From positions 63,266,671-63,330,670 of the forward strand of contig CM055101.1 in the NCBI GenBank assembly GCA_029204225.1: DNA of 64,000 nt, in the 5' to 3' direction. Below the pieces are notes generated by a model. That model was given only the letters and a program-made list of their open reading frames with translations. It ran no database searches and was not told the origin of the DNA. Within the stretch, counting starts at the first letter, position 1, and every line of letters begins with the position of its first letter. Below, one piece after another: positions 1 through 10,785 of this stretch. Position numbers and translations under genes: made by a program. The stretch comes from Diphasiastrum complanatum. Its lineage: Eukaryota > Streptophyta > Lycopodiopsida > Lycopodiales > Lycopodiaceae.

Positions 1-105
1 GTGGGATCGGTGCTTGCGCGATGCTAACCACCTTGTCTAGTGGCTGCATGGTAATCACATTGGTGTAGTAAAGTCGTTTGGTTTTAGTTCATCGTGGTAT
101 CCCTA

Positions 106-375
106 TTATGTCCTATCTAGGGCAATACTCCTTTCTATCGGGTAAAGGTCAACTGGTACTGTGTGCGAGATTCGTGTTTCTCCCAACTCATCCCATAGAT
201 CTCCCAAATCTTGTATTGGTGCTGCATACCAAGTGCCATCTTTCCTAGATGCTAGTGTTGGGGGAACATAGGGTGGTGTTGTATTTCGGACGATGTGATC
301 GGTTTTTTCTTCTGGTTTTGAAGCTTGTGGTCTAACCTTAACCATTGGCTTCATAGTAAACCTCATATCGTACAA
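106..375 (-). CDS. Possible gag N-terminal ORF of a large LTR retrotransposon
   Basis: An 89-residue ORF starting about 320 bp inside a primer-binding-site/LTR junction at 697-717, where the leader/gag start of an LTR retrotransposon read on the minus strand is expected. It is proline- and charge-rich at the N-terminus, then has a more ordered stretch (GTWYAAPIQDLGDLWDELGE). There is no zinc knuckle or enzymatic motif in the visible part, and the frame closes near the window edge. I do not recognise a family; position alone suggests gag. Confidence 0.35.
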   Translation of the reverse strand: MYDMRFTMKPMVKVRPQASKPEEKTDHIVRNTTPPYVPPTLASRKDGTWYAAPIQDLGDLWDELGETRISHTVPVDLYPIERSIALDRT

Positions 376-696
376 ATGTCATGCGTCTGGCGAGTCAACC
401 AACATAATTGACCAATCAACAAGTTTTAGCTAGCAACGACAACATAATGCTATAATAACTGACAAGGCCCTAAGGTGAATATTCTATTTGTGGGATCAAC
501 ACACATCACTGTGTGATGCTAACCACTTCAACTTGTAGTAACACGATACTGATTTTTAGATTGCACAAACATGCTAGCTTGGGGCCGACGGTCTAAACAG
601 TAGAATCGTTCTCAAGAAAAGCAAATTTGAGACACATCAAATTTGTAGATTATTAATAGTATGACTACCCTTCAAGCAATATTCCCTTATGAAGTA

Positions 697-716
697 GCTC
701 CCGGCAGACGCACCAA
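697..716 (-). other. Retrotransposon primer-binding site next to LTR
   Basis: On the minus strand the sequence reads TTGGTGCGTCTGCCGGGAGC directly after an LTR-type ...TAACA end (plus-strand TGTTA at 717-721). Primer sites of the form TGGYGCCGTTGCCGGGGA are known from plant Tat/Athila/Ogre-like gypsy elements primed by the 3' end of a cellular tRNA; this is a variant of that pattern. I do not assign the tRNA. Confidence 0.6.
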
Positions 717-2822
717 TGTTAGGGCCATTTTTGACGGGGGGTTGGTCCAGCCAAAACGTCCTAAAAGGTCAAGGGGTCCCACCTCTAATGGCGGTTCGGC
801 CCTACGTGAGCAACATAGGATTTGCCACTTCCAACTCTGATGGCCCTCTCTATTGCCCCGTGCTCCCCGACCGATGAGAGTTTTTCAGGCTCTCAGTGAT
901 ATGGTTGCAAGGAGGGGGTGCTAGCACTTTTGGTGCAATGATTCACTAGCTTTCTAGGGTTACGGTTTCATGAACACTTCTGATCACTAATTCACATTAG
1001 GATCTTGCTAATATATCTTTTCCCATTGAATTCGGCTTATACTTAGTAAAAATCTTACATGGGATGGAAACCGATTTACTGTCTATGATGTGCTCGTGGG
1101 TTGCACGTTATACACACCGCTTTGTTTGCTAAGCGGCGATATTTTCGCCGACCATCGGGTCTAGGTATTTCGCTAGATAGTACCGACGACGGGTGTGACT
1201 AGTGTGATGCTTAACCAAGGCGGTGTATTTCAACCGCAGATGGTGGACGGCCCGCTCTGGTGTTTCACAGAGGTCGGGTCCAATTGATACGTTTCATAAT
1301 TAAAAATCGGAAAAATGCTTCAAAACTTGACAATTCCATTTCAACTAAACAAGTTTATCATAAAGTGAAACCCGTTTCTCTACTTTTTAATAAAGCACAT
1401 CGCAATAATCAATGTAATATGACCAATAATCCTGGCTAATTATTCTTAACTTCTAAGTCGGAAATGGAAAAACCCTCATTGCCCTAATTAACCACACAAC
1501 ATGTTTTATGCACATTATAATTCCAGCCTGAACTCTAAAATAAAAATACGATTCACTCCAAAACTTCCCCTTATTCACTTAGCTGAACGAGCATAACCAC
1601 GAAATGCAAACGCATCCGAACTCAAATCTATATGACCTCGTTACTAAACAGATGTAAGCCATCTATAAAACCTTACTTTCTTAAAAAAAAAAACGCTTTA
1701 TGAAAATCTCATTCACATGTAGCTGACTATAGCAGTAACTTCACATTGCATTTCAATTTAACTTAAGAGCTTGTAGCCAGAATTTTATGAAACCGAAGTG
1801 AATAGAAAGCAACATTAGGTAAAGTAAAAACTTACTTCAATGTGCAATTAGGTAGCCGGATTGCGCGTGGAACACCAACTAGTCATGAATGCCTTGCCGC
1901 ATCGATCACGTGCCCTTTGCCACTTGTCACTTGCTTTGTCACAGTCGGTCGGTGAAGAACAAACCACCATAGATCTGATGTTTTGGCTGTGGACAGCGAT
2001 TAGAGGCTGCAATAGGTCTAATTTTTGCCTCGGATGAAAAATGTAGGGCACAAACAGGATTTTGAGGTCGCTGATAGGTTTTGGGCCCGATTTTTCACTA
2101 TAAACAGCGATGGGGAACCCGCAATTGATTTGATTCAGGACCGTAGGACCTCAAATAGGTCGTAGATAGACCAAGTAGGCCACAGATAGGCTGAAACTAG
2201 GCCTTAGATAGACTGTGCAGGTCACAGGCAGGCTGGTACAACTCATAAATAGGTGTAATAGGTTGCTGACAGGCTTTGTAGGCCCAAAAATAGGTCGTAG
2301 CAGGTCTTGGAAGCCGCATTGATTTTTGGCTACAGATGGCCGCAGACAAGTCACACAGGCATTTACCAGGCTGTGGGCAGGCGGTACGGGTCACAGGGCA
2401 GTAACTTGACGTGCAAACTGGCCGCATGCAGACTGTGACAGACTTTCGCAAGCTGTGGGCAGCGATTAGAGGTAGAAAACTTCTGAATTTTGGTGATTTC
2501 CAGTGATGGGCAAGTCACAGTAGGCCGCAAACAGGTCGTCACAGGTCTGAAACATAGTAGAAGGCCGCAAATAGGGCTTGGAGGTCACTGACAGACTGGT
2601 GTTTGGCCACTGGGATGGCTGCTAGGTTGTGGACAACGAACTAGTGATGCAATCCATTGATTACGGATCACCGATGATATAAATGCAGGACCAACAATGG
2701 AGCACAAGTTCGAGCGAGTTGTAGACAACACCAATATGCTCCGAATCCACTTAGGAATGTGATGTAGGAATCACATTTGCCATAGGGTCAACCTTCTTGT
2801 GAAAGCAGGGTTGTGACAACAA
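717..2822 (-). mobile_element. LTR of a large (probably gypsy-type) retrotransposon, inner end at 717
   Basis: The inner boundary at 717 is supported by the adjoining primer-binding site. The outer boundary is uncertain: 2822 is offered because the plus strand there ends in ...TTGTGACAACA, giving a TGTTG start on the minus strand. The partner LTR lies outside the window, so neither length nor target duplication can be checked. The LTR would contain the degenerate repeat block at 2080-2640. It has no convincing ORF. Confidence 0.4.
2080..2640. repeat. Degenerate ~20-22 bp tandem repeat block
   Basis: Successive segments of roughly 20-22 bp share the loose pattern AGGYCRYAGAYAGRY (for example aggtcgtagatagacc, aggccacagataggct, aggccttagatagact around 2156-2216). 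The pattern continues with growing degeneracy to about 2640, mixed with 'gtgggcagcgattagag' repeated at 1990 and 2456. Open frames over it are translations of the repeat, not genes. Confidence 0.55.
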
Positions 2823-4600
2823 AAGAAACTCGGACTACTTGCCCAATTGATCACTACTAACCGAAATTCCGAACAACATCAACTTTACTTGCAATAAACC
2901 ATTCATGCAATTACTTCCAGCCAATTGGAACGAAAACTAACTTTCAAACATTGCTTCACAAACAAGTATATGCAACCTGATACTCTCCTATTAGCATTCA
3001 ACCAAGCTAAGCCAATCGCCTCTCACTAAGATCAATCAACCATTAACAAATGAGCTTCAACCACAAAAGCAAGTACTAAATCTTCTTTATGTTGCAAACC
3101 TCCAACTCTCAACACATCCTATCATCCTATCATCTAGCAATTAAGCTAGCATCCACAATCATTCCGATGTGTGAGAAACTATCATAGATCCACTCACCCT
3201 CTGCCTCAAGCATAACATCGGTCTCAACTCTCAATCAAATAGTTAGTAGAGAACCTAAAAATCTCATCCACCAACAATGACATGCATCCAACAATGAGCT
3301 CATTCCATAATTGGGAAAAAATCAAACCTTCCAACCACAAACAATACCTTCACCCACAACAAATGTTCAAACCTCTTTCAATCCCATCACCCATACCTAA
3401 AAACACTAACTCCAAGTTACTCTCAAACAAAGCCAGTAACAACTCCTCTCAAGAAAACAAGAATTCAAATATACTACTCTCTTGAATGACAATATTGGCT
3501 TTGTGAAGTAATGAAGCTACAAGAAACACCTCCCACATCCCACACAATATACTAGCATTGATGAGTAATTAGAGACAAGGCATACAACACCACCATAGTA
3601 AACAACAAGATACAAGAATCCAAGAAAGACTATGGTCTCACCCAACAACTACAAGACAAAACAAATCTCACAAAGCTCTCCACTCATATGAGGCAAGGAT
3701 CCAAAACTACTAACTCCCAAAAATACTAACTCACAAAAGTACTAACTCACAAATACACTAACATCCATATACACTAACATTTGAAATACAAGGAGTTGGC
3801 TCTTCTTCAATGCATCCTCTTCACCATGCCATCTTGCCATTCTTCATGTCCTTCAAGCCCTCTTTGCCATTTGTCCTTAACCCATTTGATAGTACACCTA
3901 GTGGCCTTCACAAGAGAGTGGAGGAGTGGTGCATTCAAGGCCCTCTTCCAAAACTAGCGAAGATGCCATTTTTGTCAAAGGCTAGGGAGACCATTCAAGT
4001 TTCCCATTTTGTGCACCCTAGAAGCCCAAAATGTCAATGGCTAGTGGGTGCACCTCCCAATTTTTATAGCCTCCAAGATGTTTTGGCATTTAATATCCAA
4101 ATTTTGGGTGAGGCCCTTTTTCAACCCCTATTTTTTGTAGGCGGCCCTCATTTTTCTTTGGGTACCTTCGTTTTTGGCTTTTCTTCGTTTTTTTCAAGGG
4201 TCGTGCGCCTACTGCTCATTTGTCTGGGTTTTTGGCCTGTTGGGTAACCACTTGGCCCACACATTTCGTTAACTGTCCGTAAATTGCCCAAACTTTGCCG
4301 TTAGGGTTTCTGTGACTCCTTGACATTGAATCCATATTTCCCAGTCTCGTTTTTACCCGAAACTTTCTTTTCTCGGTCTTTTCTTCTGTGGTTGACTTTT
4401 TCGGCATTCATGACTAGGGCTCCCACGACAACACGGTTTCCTTGAAAAATACACTGAGTGATCATATATTAGTAAAAATGGACTCAGTACATGGTGGGAT
4501 TTTAGCATGGTCATACCGGCTATTTTTTTACAACTGGCCATTTTTTTGGAAAGCTGTAAAATATTTACCGGCCATTTCTAAGGCCACAAAATTTCATCTA
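2823..4600. other. A/C-rich spacer without a supportable gene
   Basis: Long A/C-rich plus strand with short direct repeats: 'tactaactcacaaa'-like units at 3707-3780 and 'cctatcatc' repeats near 3118-3133. A 145-codon frame at 3810-4247 has no recognisable domain and unusual composition, so I do not call it a gene. Confidence 0.5.
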
Positions 4601-4604
4601 GCCT

Positions 4605-4775
4605 CATTTAGGGCGGGCTGGGACCCAATTCTAGGTGGACCGGCACTTTTGGCTCGGTCTTACAAAACTTGACCACAAAATATTTTTGACGGGTTTAAAA
4701 AAAAAAAAGTCAATTTCTTACTTTTAAACTGTGTCTAGCCACTTTAGGGGCGGGCTGGGACCCAGACCTAAGGCA
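4605..4775. repeat. Direct repeat around 'gggcgggctgggaccca'
   Basis: The string TAGGGCGGGCTGGGACCCA at about 4610-4628 recurs, with one extra G, at about 4744-4763. Each is preceded by an A/T-rich run containing 'tctagcc', about 135 bp apart. They may be remnants of a duplicated LTR or Helitron body. No coding potential. Confidence 0.45.
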
Positions 4776-4899
4776 AATTTGTGCCAATTTTTCTCTAATA
4801 GCCGGATTTTACATGCCGGTTTTTTTTAATTATTGCGAACTTAAACTTCAATATTAGTCCGATTTTCCGTGCGAAAATATCGACTAACATGCGCGCATG

Positions 4900-4951
4900 A
4901 GCTCACACACACCCCATCGGCCGCCCGCCATAGGCAGACACACTTCGCTAG
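4900..4951 (+). mobile_element. Helitron 3' end (first of two in tandem)
   Basis: The plus strand ends in a GC-rich imperfect palindrome (cggccgcccgccataggc), then 'agacacacttcg', then CTAG at 4948-4951 followed by T. This hairpin-spacer-CTRR|T layout is the diagnostic Helitron 3' terminus. The 5' end upstream was not located. Confidence 0.5.
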
Positions 4952-5064
4952 TCATATATATTAAAGATATTTTAGTAAGATAGTGTATCCATACATGTGT
5001 CACACTACCTACCTAACTTGTGTTACACTACCTATGTTCCAACGTTTACAAAAATATATAAAAA

Positions 5065-5137
<73 letters not shown>

Positions 5138-5176
5138 CCCATTGGACGCCCACCATAGGCGGACACACTTCGCTAG
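4952..5176 (+). mobile_element. Candidate 225-bp mini-Helitron, head-to-tail with the preceding end
   Basis: It starts TCATATATATTAAAG directly after the CTAG of the upstream element, fitting the 5' TC rule, and ends at CTAG 5173-5176 followed by T. Its last ~32 bp (cgcccaccataggcggac, acacttcg, CTAG) match the upstream end with few differences, and CGCC/GGCG form the hairpin stem. The body is a CT-then-CA microsatellite (5070-5136). It has no coding capacity, so it would depend on a helicase supplied elsewhere. Confidence 0.45.
5070..5136. repeat. (CT)n-(CA)n microsatellite
   Basis: A CT dinucleotide run at 5070-5101 passes directly into a CA run to about 5134. Confidence 0.9.
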
Positions 5177-5179
5177 TAT

Positions 5180-7077
5180 AAAGTTAAAAAAAAGACGCAG
5201 TTTTCAAATGAAGCTCACCTAAAAAAGTCGCGTCACCTTTGAGAAAATCATGGCAATAAGGTCTATCGAATCAAAGCTAACAAAAAAATGAGAGCAAATA
5301 TTTATCCTTGTAAGAGAAAAGAACTTGGAGACTATGATGTCTTGGAATAGGAACTTTTTACTTGACAAATATAGGCATCTGTTTAATCTCGTCCTAAAGT
5401 ACTACTCTCTGGGCTCCATTCACCAGCCCAGTACAAAGTGTAAGGGTCTACCACTTTAGTGACATTTACAAACTACAATGATACAAAGTGATCTAGAGCC
5501 CAAAAAGCCATTGAAGCTGATTCTGAGAATGCGACACAGCACAAATACCAAAGCCGGTCAGCCCCACGTACCGTATACTGCATACCAACTCTCTCTCGAT
5601 GGTGGTAATTGCTTCGTACTCACCTTACATGCAGCGATCCTTTGTAGAGCACATGCTTTTTTTCTAACTCTATATCTGATATCATGCAGCCAGAAAGAGT
5701 GGAGAGGGAAAGAGCAGTGTTTTTAGAGTCTTTCTCAAATATGTTACAACTTACAGAAGATATGCTGAGACGAGCAGTTGAGAGGGAGCAAAGAACAGTG
5801 TTTTTGGAGTCTTTTTTTTATATGTTAAAACTTCTGAAGATATGCTGAGACGAGATACTCTTTTGGCTAGAGGACAGTGCACGGATGATGGTGAATGGAG
5901 GCTATTTCTTTTCCGTAGAGGACAGTGCATGGTTGGTGAATGAAAGCTATGATTGTTTTATTAGAAATTAGAGACTAGAGTGAACAAGCAATTGTGAAGC
6001 AATGATCAATTGTATTATGAGATGCGAAGCACGTTGGAGGAAAGATGTACTTTTAGTGTTTTTATTAAATTTGTACTAGGTAATGGACATTGGGAGCCCC
6101 ATTATTACAAATAATCTCGATATCGAGTGGCGGAGGCCAAGAACTGTTTGTGGACCGGATTATGAGTGGTAATGGCTCGACCAATTAATCATTACCGCAC
6201 GTAATTGGCTCTCTCTCTCTCTCTATCAATACACGTGCATAATGTGCAGGCTGGATTATTGAGTAACAAAGAAAAACAAGAACGATGTGGTATTGTACCA
6301 CAAAGGTCTTGCCATGTCATATTGTCATATTTTAACTTTTTGACCTTTTGTCAAAGTTAAAAGAATGTAGAATAATAGCTTAGTAGAATTTTGACTGTTG
6401 TTTTTAATTTTTATAGGCAAATGTCTTATGGATTGTGACAATGTTTTTTTTCGGGTCAATCCAACAATTTTAGCATTATGTCAAGGCCTTTGTGACATAA
6501 TAAAAAGATGAGCACGTGGATGATCCATTCTCTGCTTTTGCATGCAATAGAATCAATACGTTGCTATGTAAGTCAAGTAGCATGAGACCATGATAAGATA
6601 AATAGAATTAAATGCACTTTTCAGGTGATTCATATCTAATTTAGATATTGACAATGTCATATGTTTTGAATCTGAAATATATCTATGTTTTTGATAAGCT
6701 TGTATTTTATAATAAGAAACTTGGTATTAGTTTATTTTGATATTTGAAGTTGCACAAAGCAACAATTTGCCTATAGATTTGTGGTATTTTTTTTGAAGTT
6801 CAGACGCATTTATTAGATTTTTTTGCTAAAAATTTAAGAATCGATAACTTAAGCTATCGTGATGACTCATTCGTTTTTTTTGACAGGCGAAAAATATGAA
6901 GTGAGAGAAAATGAAAATGCGACACTGTAGTTAAACTCCGTGTATTTCTGCAGACTGTGTAAAAACACTTGTAAATCTGTAGATTGTAAAAGAACACGAA
7001 AAAATCCGCAGAACTGGATAAACAGTGGAAGAGGATTAAAACCGATTAGTCGATTAGTAAGAAGGAGAATAATCCAA
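5180..7077. other. AT-rich spacer, no gene seen
   Basis: Short open frames only, none with a recognisable motif. A segment near 5690-5860 contains a partly repeated phrase ('agcagtgtttttagagtctttctc' and 'gaacagtgtttttggagtcttt', then 'tatgctgagacgag' twice), which looks like a local duplication of about 75 bp. Confidence 0.5.
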
Positions 7078-7230
7078 CATCCCACACTTTCCAAAGTGTT
7101 CAAATGCTTTTTGACTTGTATAACTTTGAAAAGTCAAACTCTAAGTCTAATATGAAAATTGGCCTCAATTGCCAAATATACAAATATGACCTAAATAGCA
7201 AAACTAGTCAAAATCTTTACAAGTTACATT
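7078..7230 (-). mobile_element. Copia LTR fragment
   Basis: This stretch (cccacactttccaaagtgtt ... aactttgaaaagtcaaactc ... ggcctcaattgccaaatata) matches, with scattered differences, the outer part of the LTRs at 41,510-41,655 and 46,180-46,319. Both ends are truncated. It is evidence of an older insertion of the same copia family. Confidence 0.6.
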
Positions 7231-7793
7231 AGGCAAGAACTATTGCTCCTACAATATGATATATCCACATATTCAGATTCCTTTCCAATGGAAACTTATT
7301 AAGTTGCTTTAACATTTTTATTCTTCTCTAATAGCTTATATCAATAATCGATCATATAATAACTATTCTTAAATTGTTATTTTAAAAGATGTATTTCTAA
7401 ATGTAACAAAATTTGTGTCAATTTTTTGCAAGTACATAAAAGACACGAGTCTGAGATCAAATGTAGAGATATTGGAGAAACTATTCAAATATTGGAGAAA
7501 CATTGAAATTTGGTGTCATAACAATAAAATTCCATCATCATTATAGAATAGAAAACAAGTAGAAATTGCAATAAAGTGATATCACATAGACACAACTTGA
7601 TCGTAATAATTCATATTCATATCAATGAAAATTCCAAAGATGGGTTGAGTACAAGTAACATTGTATCTATATTTGATGATAAGATGTACATTTTTATGTA
7701 CATTTGGTTTTGTACATTTGGTTTTATTCAGTATTTTTTTCTATGTTTTTTTCTATAGCAAGAGAAGTATCAGGTAAATTGCTTGCTCCTATG

Positions 7794-8097
7794 CTATTTC
7801 AGATTTAGGAGCTTGATAAAGCACAATCTCCTGTCCTGATGATTGCACTTCCTCTTCATTGAGAAGGACTTGTATACCCCGTTGATCGTAAATACTAATG
7901 TCTGTTTTTTGAGCAACCTGAAAGGCTGTCAGAGCAGGGGCGACTTTTTTGGTATCACCCGTGGGTTTGTCGATTTCAGGAATAAAACTTCTGTCGTTTG
8001 TAAAAAAAACCTTAATCAGCTCTTTTCACAATCTGTACACTTTATCGAGGTTGTATGGTTCGATAGTGAATTGTCATTGACAACAAGATGGATGAGT
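7794..8097 (-). pseudogene. Unknown protein relic (C-terminal exon)
   Basis: The minus strand holds a protein-like frame ending in TAG at 7794-7796, including the segments FIPEIDKPTGDTKKVAPALT and DISIYDQRGIQVLLNEEE. Composition is balanced and unlike low-complexity translation. Two TGA codons interrupt it upstream (after CCQ and after VYRL), each one C-to-T change from CGA. It may be the last exon of a gene read from about 9.0 kb; 8655-8864 on the same strand holds another open stretch (69 codons) that could belong to it. I do not recognise the family. Confidence 0.4.
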
Positions 8098-9260
8098 AAC
8101 TTTTTAAAAATGACACTAAAGAAATCAGATCTAAAATACAAAAGTAAAATGAACAGTTTTGTCAAAAATCCAAATTAGAAGAAAAAATATATTACCTTAT
8201 TAAGATCAATGTCCACTTGAAGATTATACCATTCAAAAAATAACTGTATTGTACAAAACAAACCATGCACAACTGAAAGAATCCCTCTACTATACAGACT
8301 GCATATATTGAAAGAAAAGTATTCACATTCTGAAAAATATTCTCTTAATTTTTTTTTACAAAACTTATGTTTGTAAAATTATATGAATGAATTAGCAATA
8401 ATGTTTGTTAGGACAGATTTTATTTGTGAATTGGCCATTGTTGGTATATGCCGGATGGCTAAAGGAAGCAAAACATCAAATTTTCTATGTGTGTTGTCAG
8501 TTGAATTGATTTTCACACATAAAATATGATACTCTCTTTATTGACTTTTACAGAAAGAATGTTGAGGCTCCAATGTCGGCTGCAATTTTTAAAAGAAATT
8601 AGAAACCAAATATAAGAATATTTAAAGATCAAATCATTTCCAAAGTAAAAAAACTTATTTATTTTCATAAGGAATCAAATTAAATTTGGCCACAGGGCTG
8701 CGTTCGATGAAGTATACAACGCCATTAAAATTGGCCTCCTTTGTTTTAATTGCGGACATGAAAAATGGACTTACAACAACAACGTCTTGTAGGAAATTGA
8801 GACTGATGTTTCGTTGTAAAATTTTGTTGAGCAGCATGAACAATAGTGTCCGAAATCTTCGCACATTTATTTTTCACAAAAATTTGGATCCAACCGGAAG
8901 CTTTGTTGGGTATCTTGAAGAAAAAAATTAAAATAATTGTCGAGACAATCTATTTTACTAGCTAAATAGGCTTCATACTCATTATAGTAATCAGAATAAA
9001 AAATCCTACCTAGGATCGTAAGGGATTCTAACAAAAAGAGAATGTACAAGGGCTTGTAGAGATGAGAAGACTATATCTACAGATCTCCCCGAAATGTTGT
9101 CAAGTTCCTCTTGGGTTATTTCCTGCTTGGGAGAAAAAAACCTTTTGAGTAGCTTGAACATCAATAGAAGGAGGAGAGGATGACTCTGAATCCGATTCAG
9201 AGTCAGAAGACTCTGGAGGGGTGGAGAGGAGAGTTGAAGCAGCTGGCCTAGGAATTCGGC

Positions 9261-9730
9261 TTAAGAGGGGCATGACTGATTCCTCTTCCTCCTAGAGGTC
9301 GTGGGCACATATGTCCTGTCCAAAGACAGATATCTTGAGGTGCTAGTATTATCAACGTGAAGATTTGAGTAACGTGCCCGAAGTTGTTTGAGGATTACAA
9401 AATCCTTAGGCATGATGGTAACACACTTACTATGCACGGCTAAGAGACAAGAATCTTCAAAAAACTGGGAGACTCTACAACACCTTGCAGGGCCTACATG
9501 GCAATAGCAGTGAATCTCACATGCTACCCCAGGGATAGTGTGACATTTCTAACAGATCGGTTGAAAGGAGCTTTAGGAATCAATAATTTAGTGGAACTCT
9601 ATAGTTTCCTAATCTCACTCAGCCAAACCTGCTTCCATCCATGACGACGACTAGTACCAAGGGGAATACGGGCATAGGAGGGTTGGACAATGCTACGTTG
9701 GCGAGCAATGGACTTGACACAGGCCATCAT
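9261..9730 (-). pseudogene. Histone H3 / CENH3-like pseudogene
   Basis: Read from ATG at 9728-9730, the product carries a short basic N-tail and then a histone H3 fold. SEIRKL-stop-S precedes TKLLIPKAPFNRSVRNVT (alphaN-alpha1), matching H3 ALREIRKYQKSTELLI and resembling the CENH3 wording KLLIP..F.R.VR.VT. After a frame change near 9455 it reads FFEDSCLLAVHSKCVTIMPK then DFVILKQLRARYSN, matching H3 [20 protein letters not shown] and its C-terminus. Three TAG codons and one frameshift break it. H3 packs DNA as a tetramer with H4; CENH3 marks centromeres. The gene starts ~115 bp from an iteron array and points away from it. H3 homology I consider secure; assignment to CENH3 rather than a divergent H3 is tentative. 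Confidence 0.72.
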
Positions 9731-9846
9731 TATTTATAGAAAAATTGAAAAAAAGATCAAAATTGAATATTGCTTTCGAGCACAGTGGGCAAAAGCAAAA
9801 AAAACATATATAGAAAGTGTGCTTTGACAACAATATTATAGGGAGG

Positions 9847-10660
9847 ACGATATCGATCTCGAGCGCAGAAGATAAGATAAAAAAAAACAACAGGAAGCAT
9901 CGTGTTCGAGAGCGATATTGGACGAGTGCAAATTGTGTGCTTGGACGGTGGCAAATGGCAAAGGGCTTGCTCGAGACCGATATCATAGAAAGCCAAATTC
10001 TTTTGCGATGAAAAATGCTTGTTGGCAATGTCCTTATAAGCTAAATTTGTCCACACGTGCAAACGACGGTGGCTGGACACATATCATCACGAGAAAGTAC
10101 GATGTGCAAATCTGTATCACTAATAATGTGTACCACGTGGCTTTTTACACGTGTCAAAATCTGATTTGCGACGTGTTAAATCATAACTACTGGGCCACGT
10201 GTCACAAATGTGAATCACTACATGTCATTGCACACGTGTGACAGATTCTATCTAATGATGGCATTATGTCAGAATACGTGCACCAATAAAAAATCGACAC
10301 GTATCTTTTTCGATGGACTTCACACGTGCAATTTTTTTTTTAATAAATATCTGTGTTTTGGCTCAATTTTTCATGCATTTTTCACCATTCTCTCGCTTCT
10401 GATATCGTTCTTGAACACACAAATACTATCTTTAATAGTCTCGTATATCTCTTGCGCTCAAGATCGATATCACATTTTCAAACTGATATTTATGTCCCTA
10501 ATATCGGTATTGAGAGTTCACTCCATATCTTTTCTATTTCCCTCATTTCTTTGCGCTTAAGATCAATATTTGCTTTTGATATCATTTTTGAGCGCAATAT
10601 TTTTCATCTTTTTTTTTTTTTTTTTTTTTCGATTTCAATCTTGTGCTCAAAATTGATATT
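9847..10660. promoter_or_regulatory. Iteron array: paired GATATCG...GCGC motifs between divergent genes
   Basis: Copies of a ~20-bp motif close to GATATCGNTCTTGAGCGCAA occur on the plus strand near 9847, 9914, 10,401, 10,500 and 10,578, and inverted near 9965, 10,452, 10,551 and 10,641. Plus/minus partners are about 51 bp apart (9914/9965, 10,401/10,452, 10,500/10,551; the last pair 63). The array separates the minus-strand H3-like gene from the plus-strand gene starting about 10.79 kb. Iterons of this type are expected at transposase-binding subterminal regions or as factor-binding arrays; the role is inferred. Confidence 0.55.
10053..10327. promoter_or_regulatory. Cluster of six G-box (CACGTG) sites
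   Basis: CACGTG occurs at about 10,054, 10,134, 10,149, 10,197, 10,232 and 10,322, and related ACGTG cores at about 10,168 and 10,276, in an otherwise AT-rich sequence. G-boxes bind bZIP and bHLH factors in plants. The cluster sits in the middle of the iteron array. Confidence 0.6.
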
Positions 10661-10785
10661 GTGTTCTATTTATTGTCATTGTCCTCTATTTTATAGAAAT
10701 GTTTAGATTTGAGACTACTTTATTTTTTTTTTAGAAATTCAGAATTATTGATAATATTGATTATTTTAAATCATTTTTTTTGTTT

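Noticed and set aside
2151-2451. Cys/Pro-rich frames over the degenerate repeats
   Set aside because: Two overlapping frames on the same strand are both open because the repeat lacks stops; not a gene.
3810-4247. 145-codon plus-strand frame
   Set aside because: No domain, Phe/Pro-rich composition, no homologue recognised, and it lies in a repeat-like spacer.
9693-10080. Overlapping minus-strand frames of ~110 codons in the iteron array
   Set aside because: They cover the repeated GATATCG/GCGC motifs in two frames at once and show no domain; better explained as control sequence.
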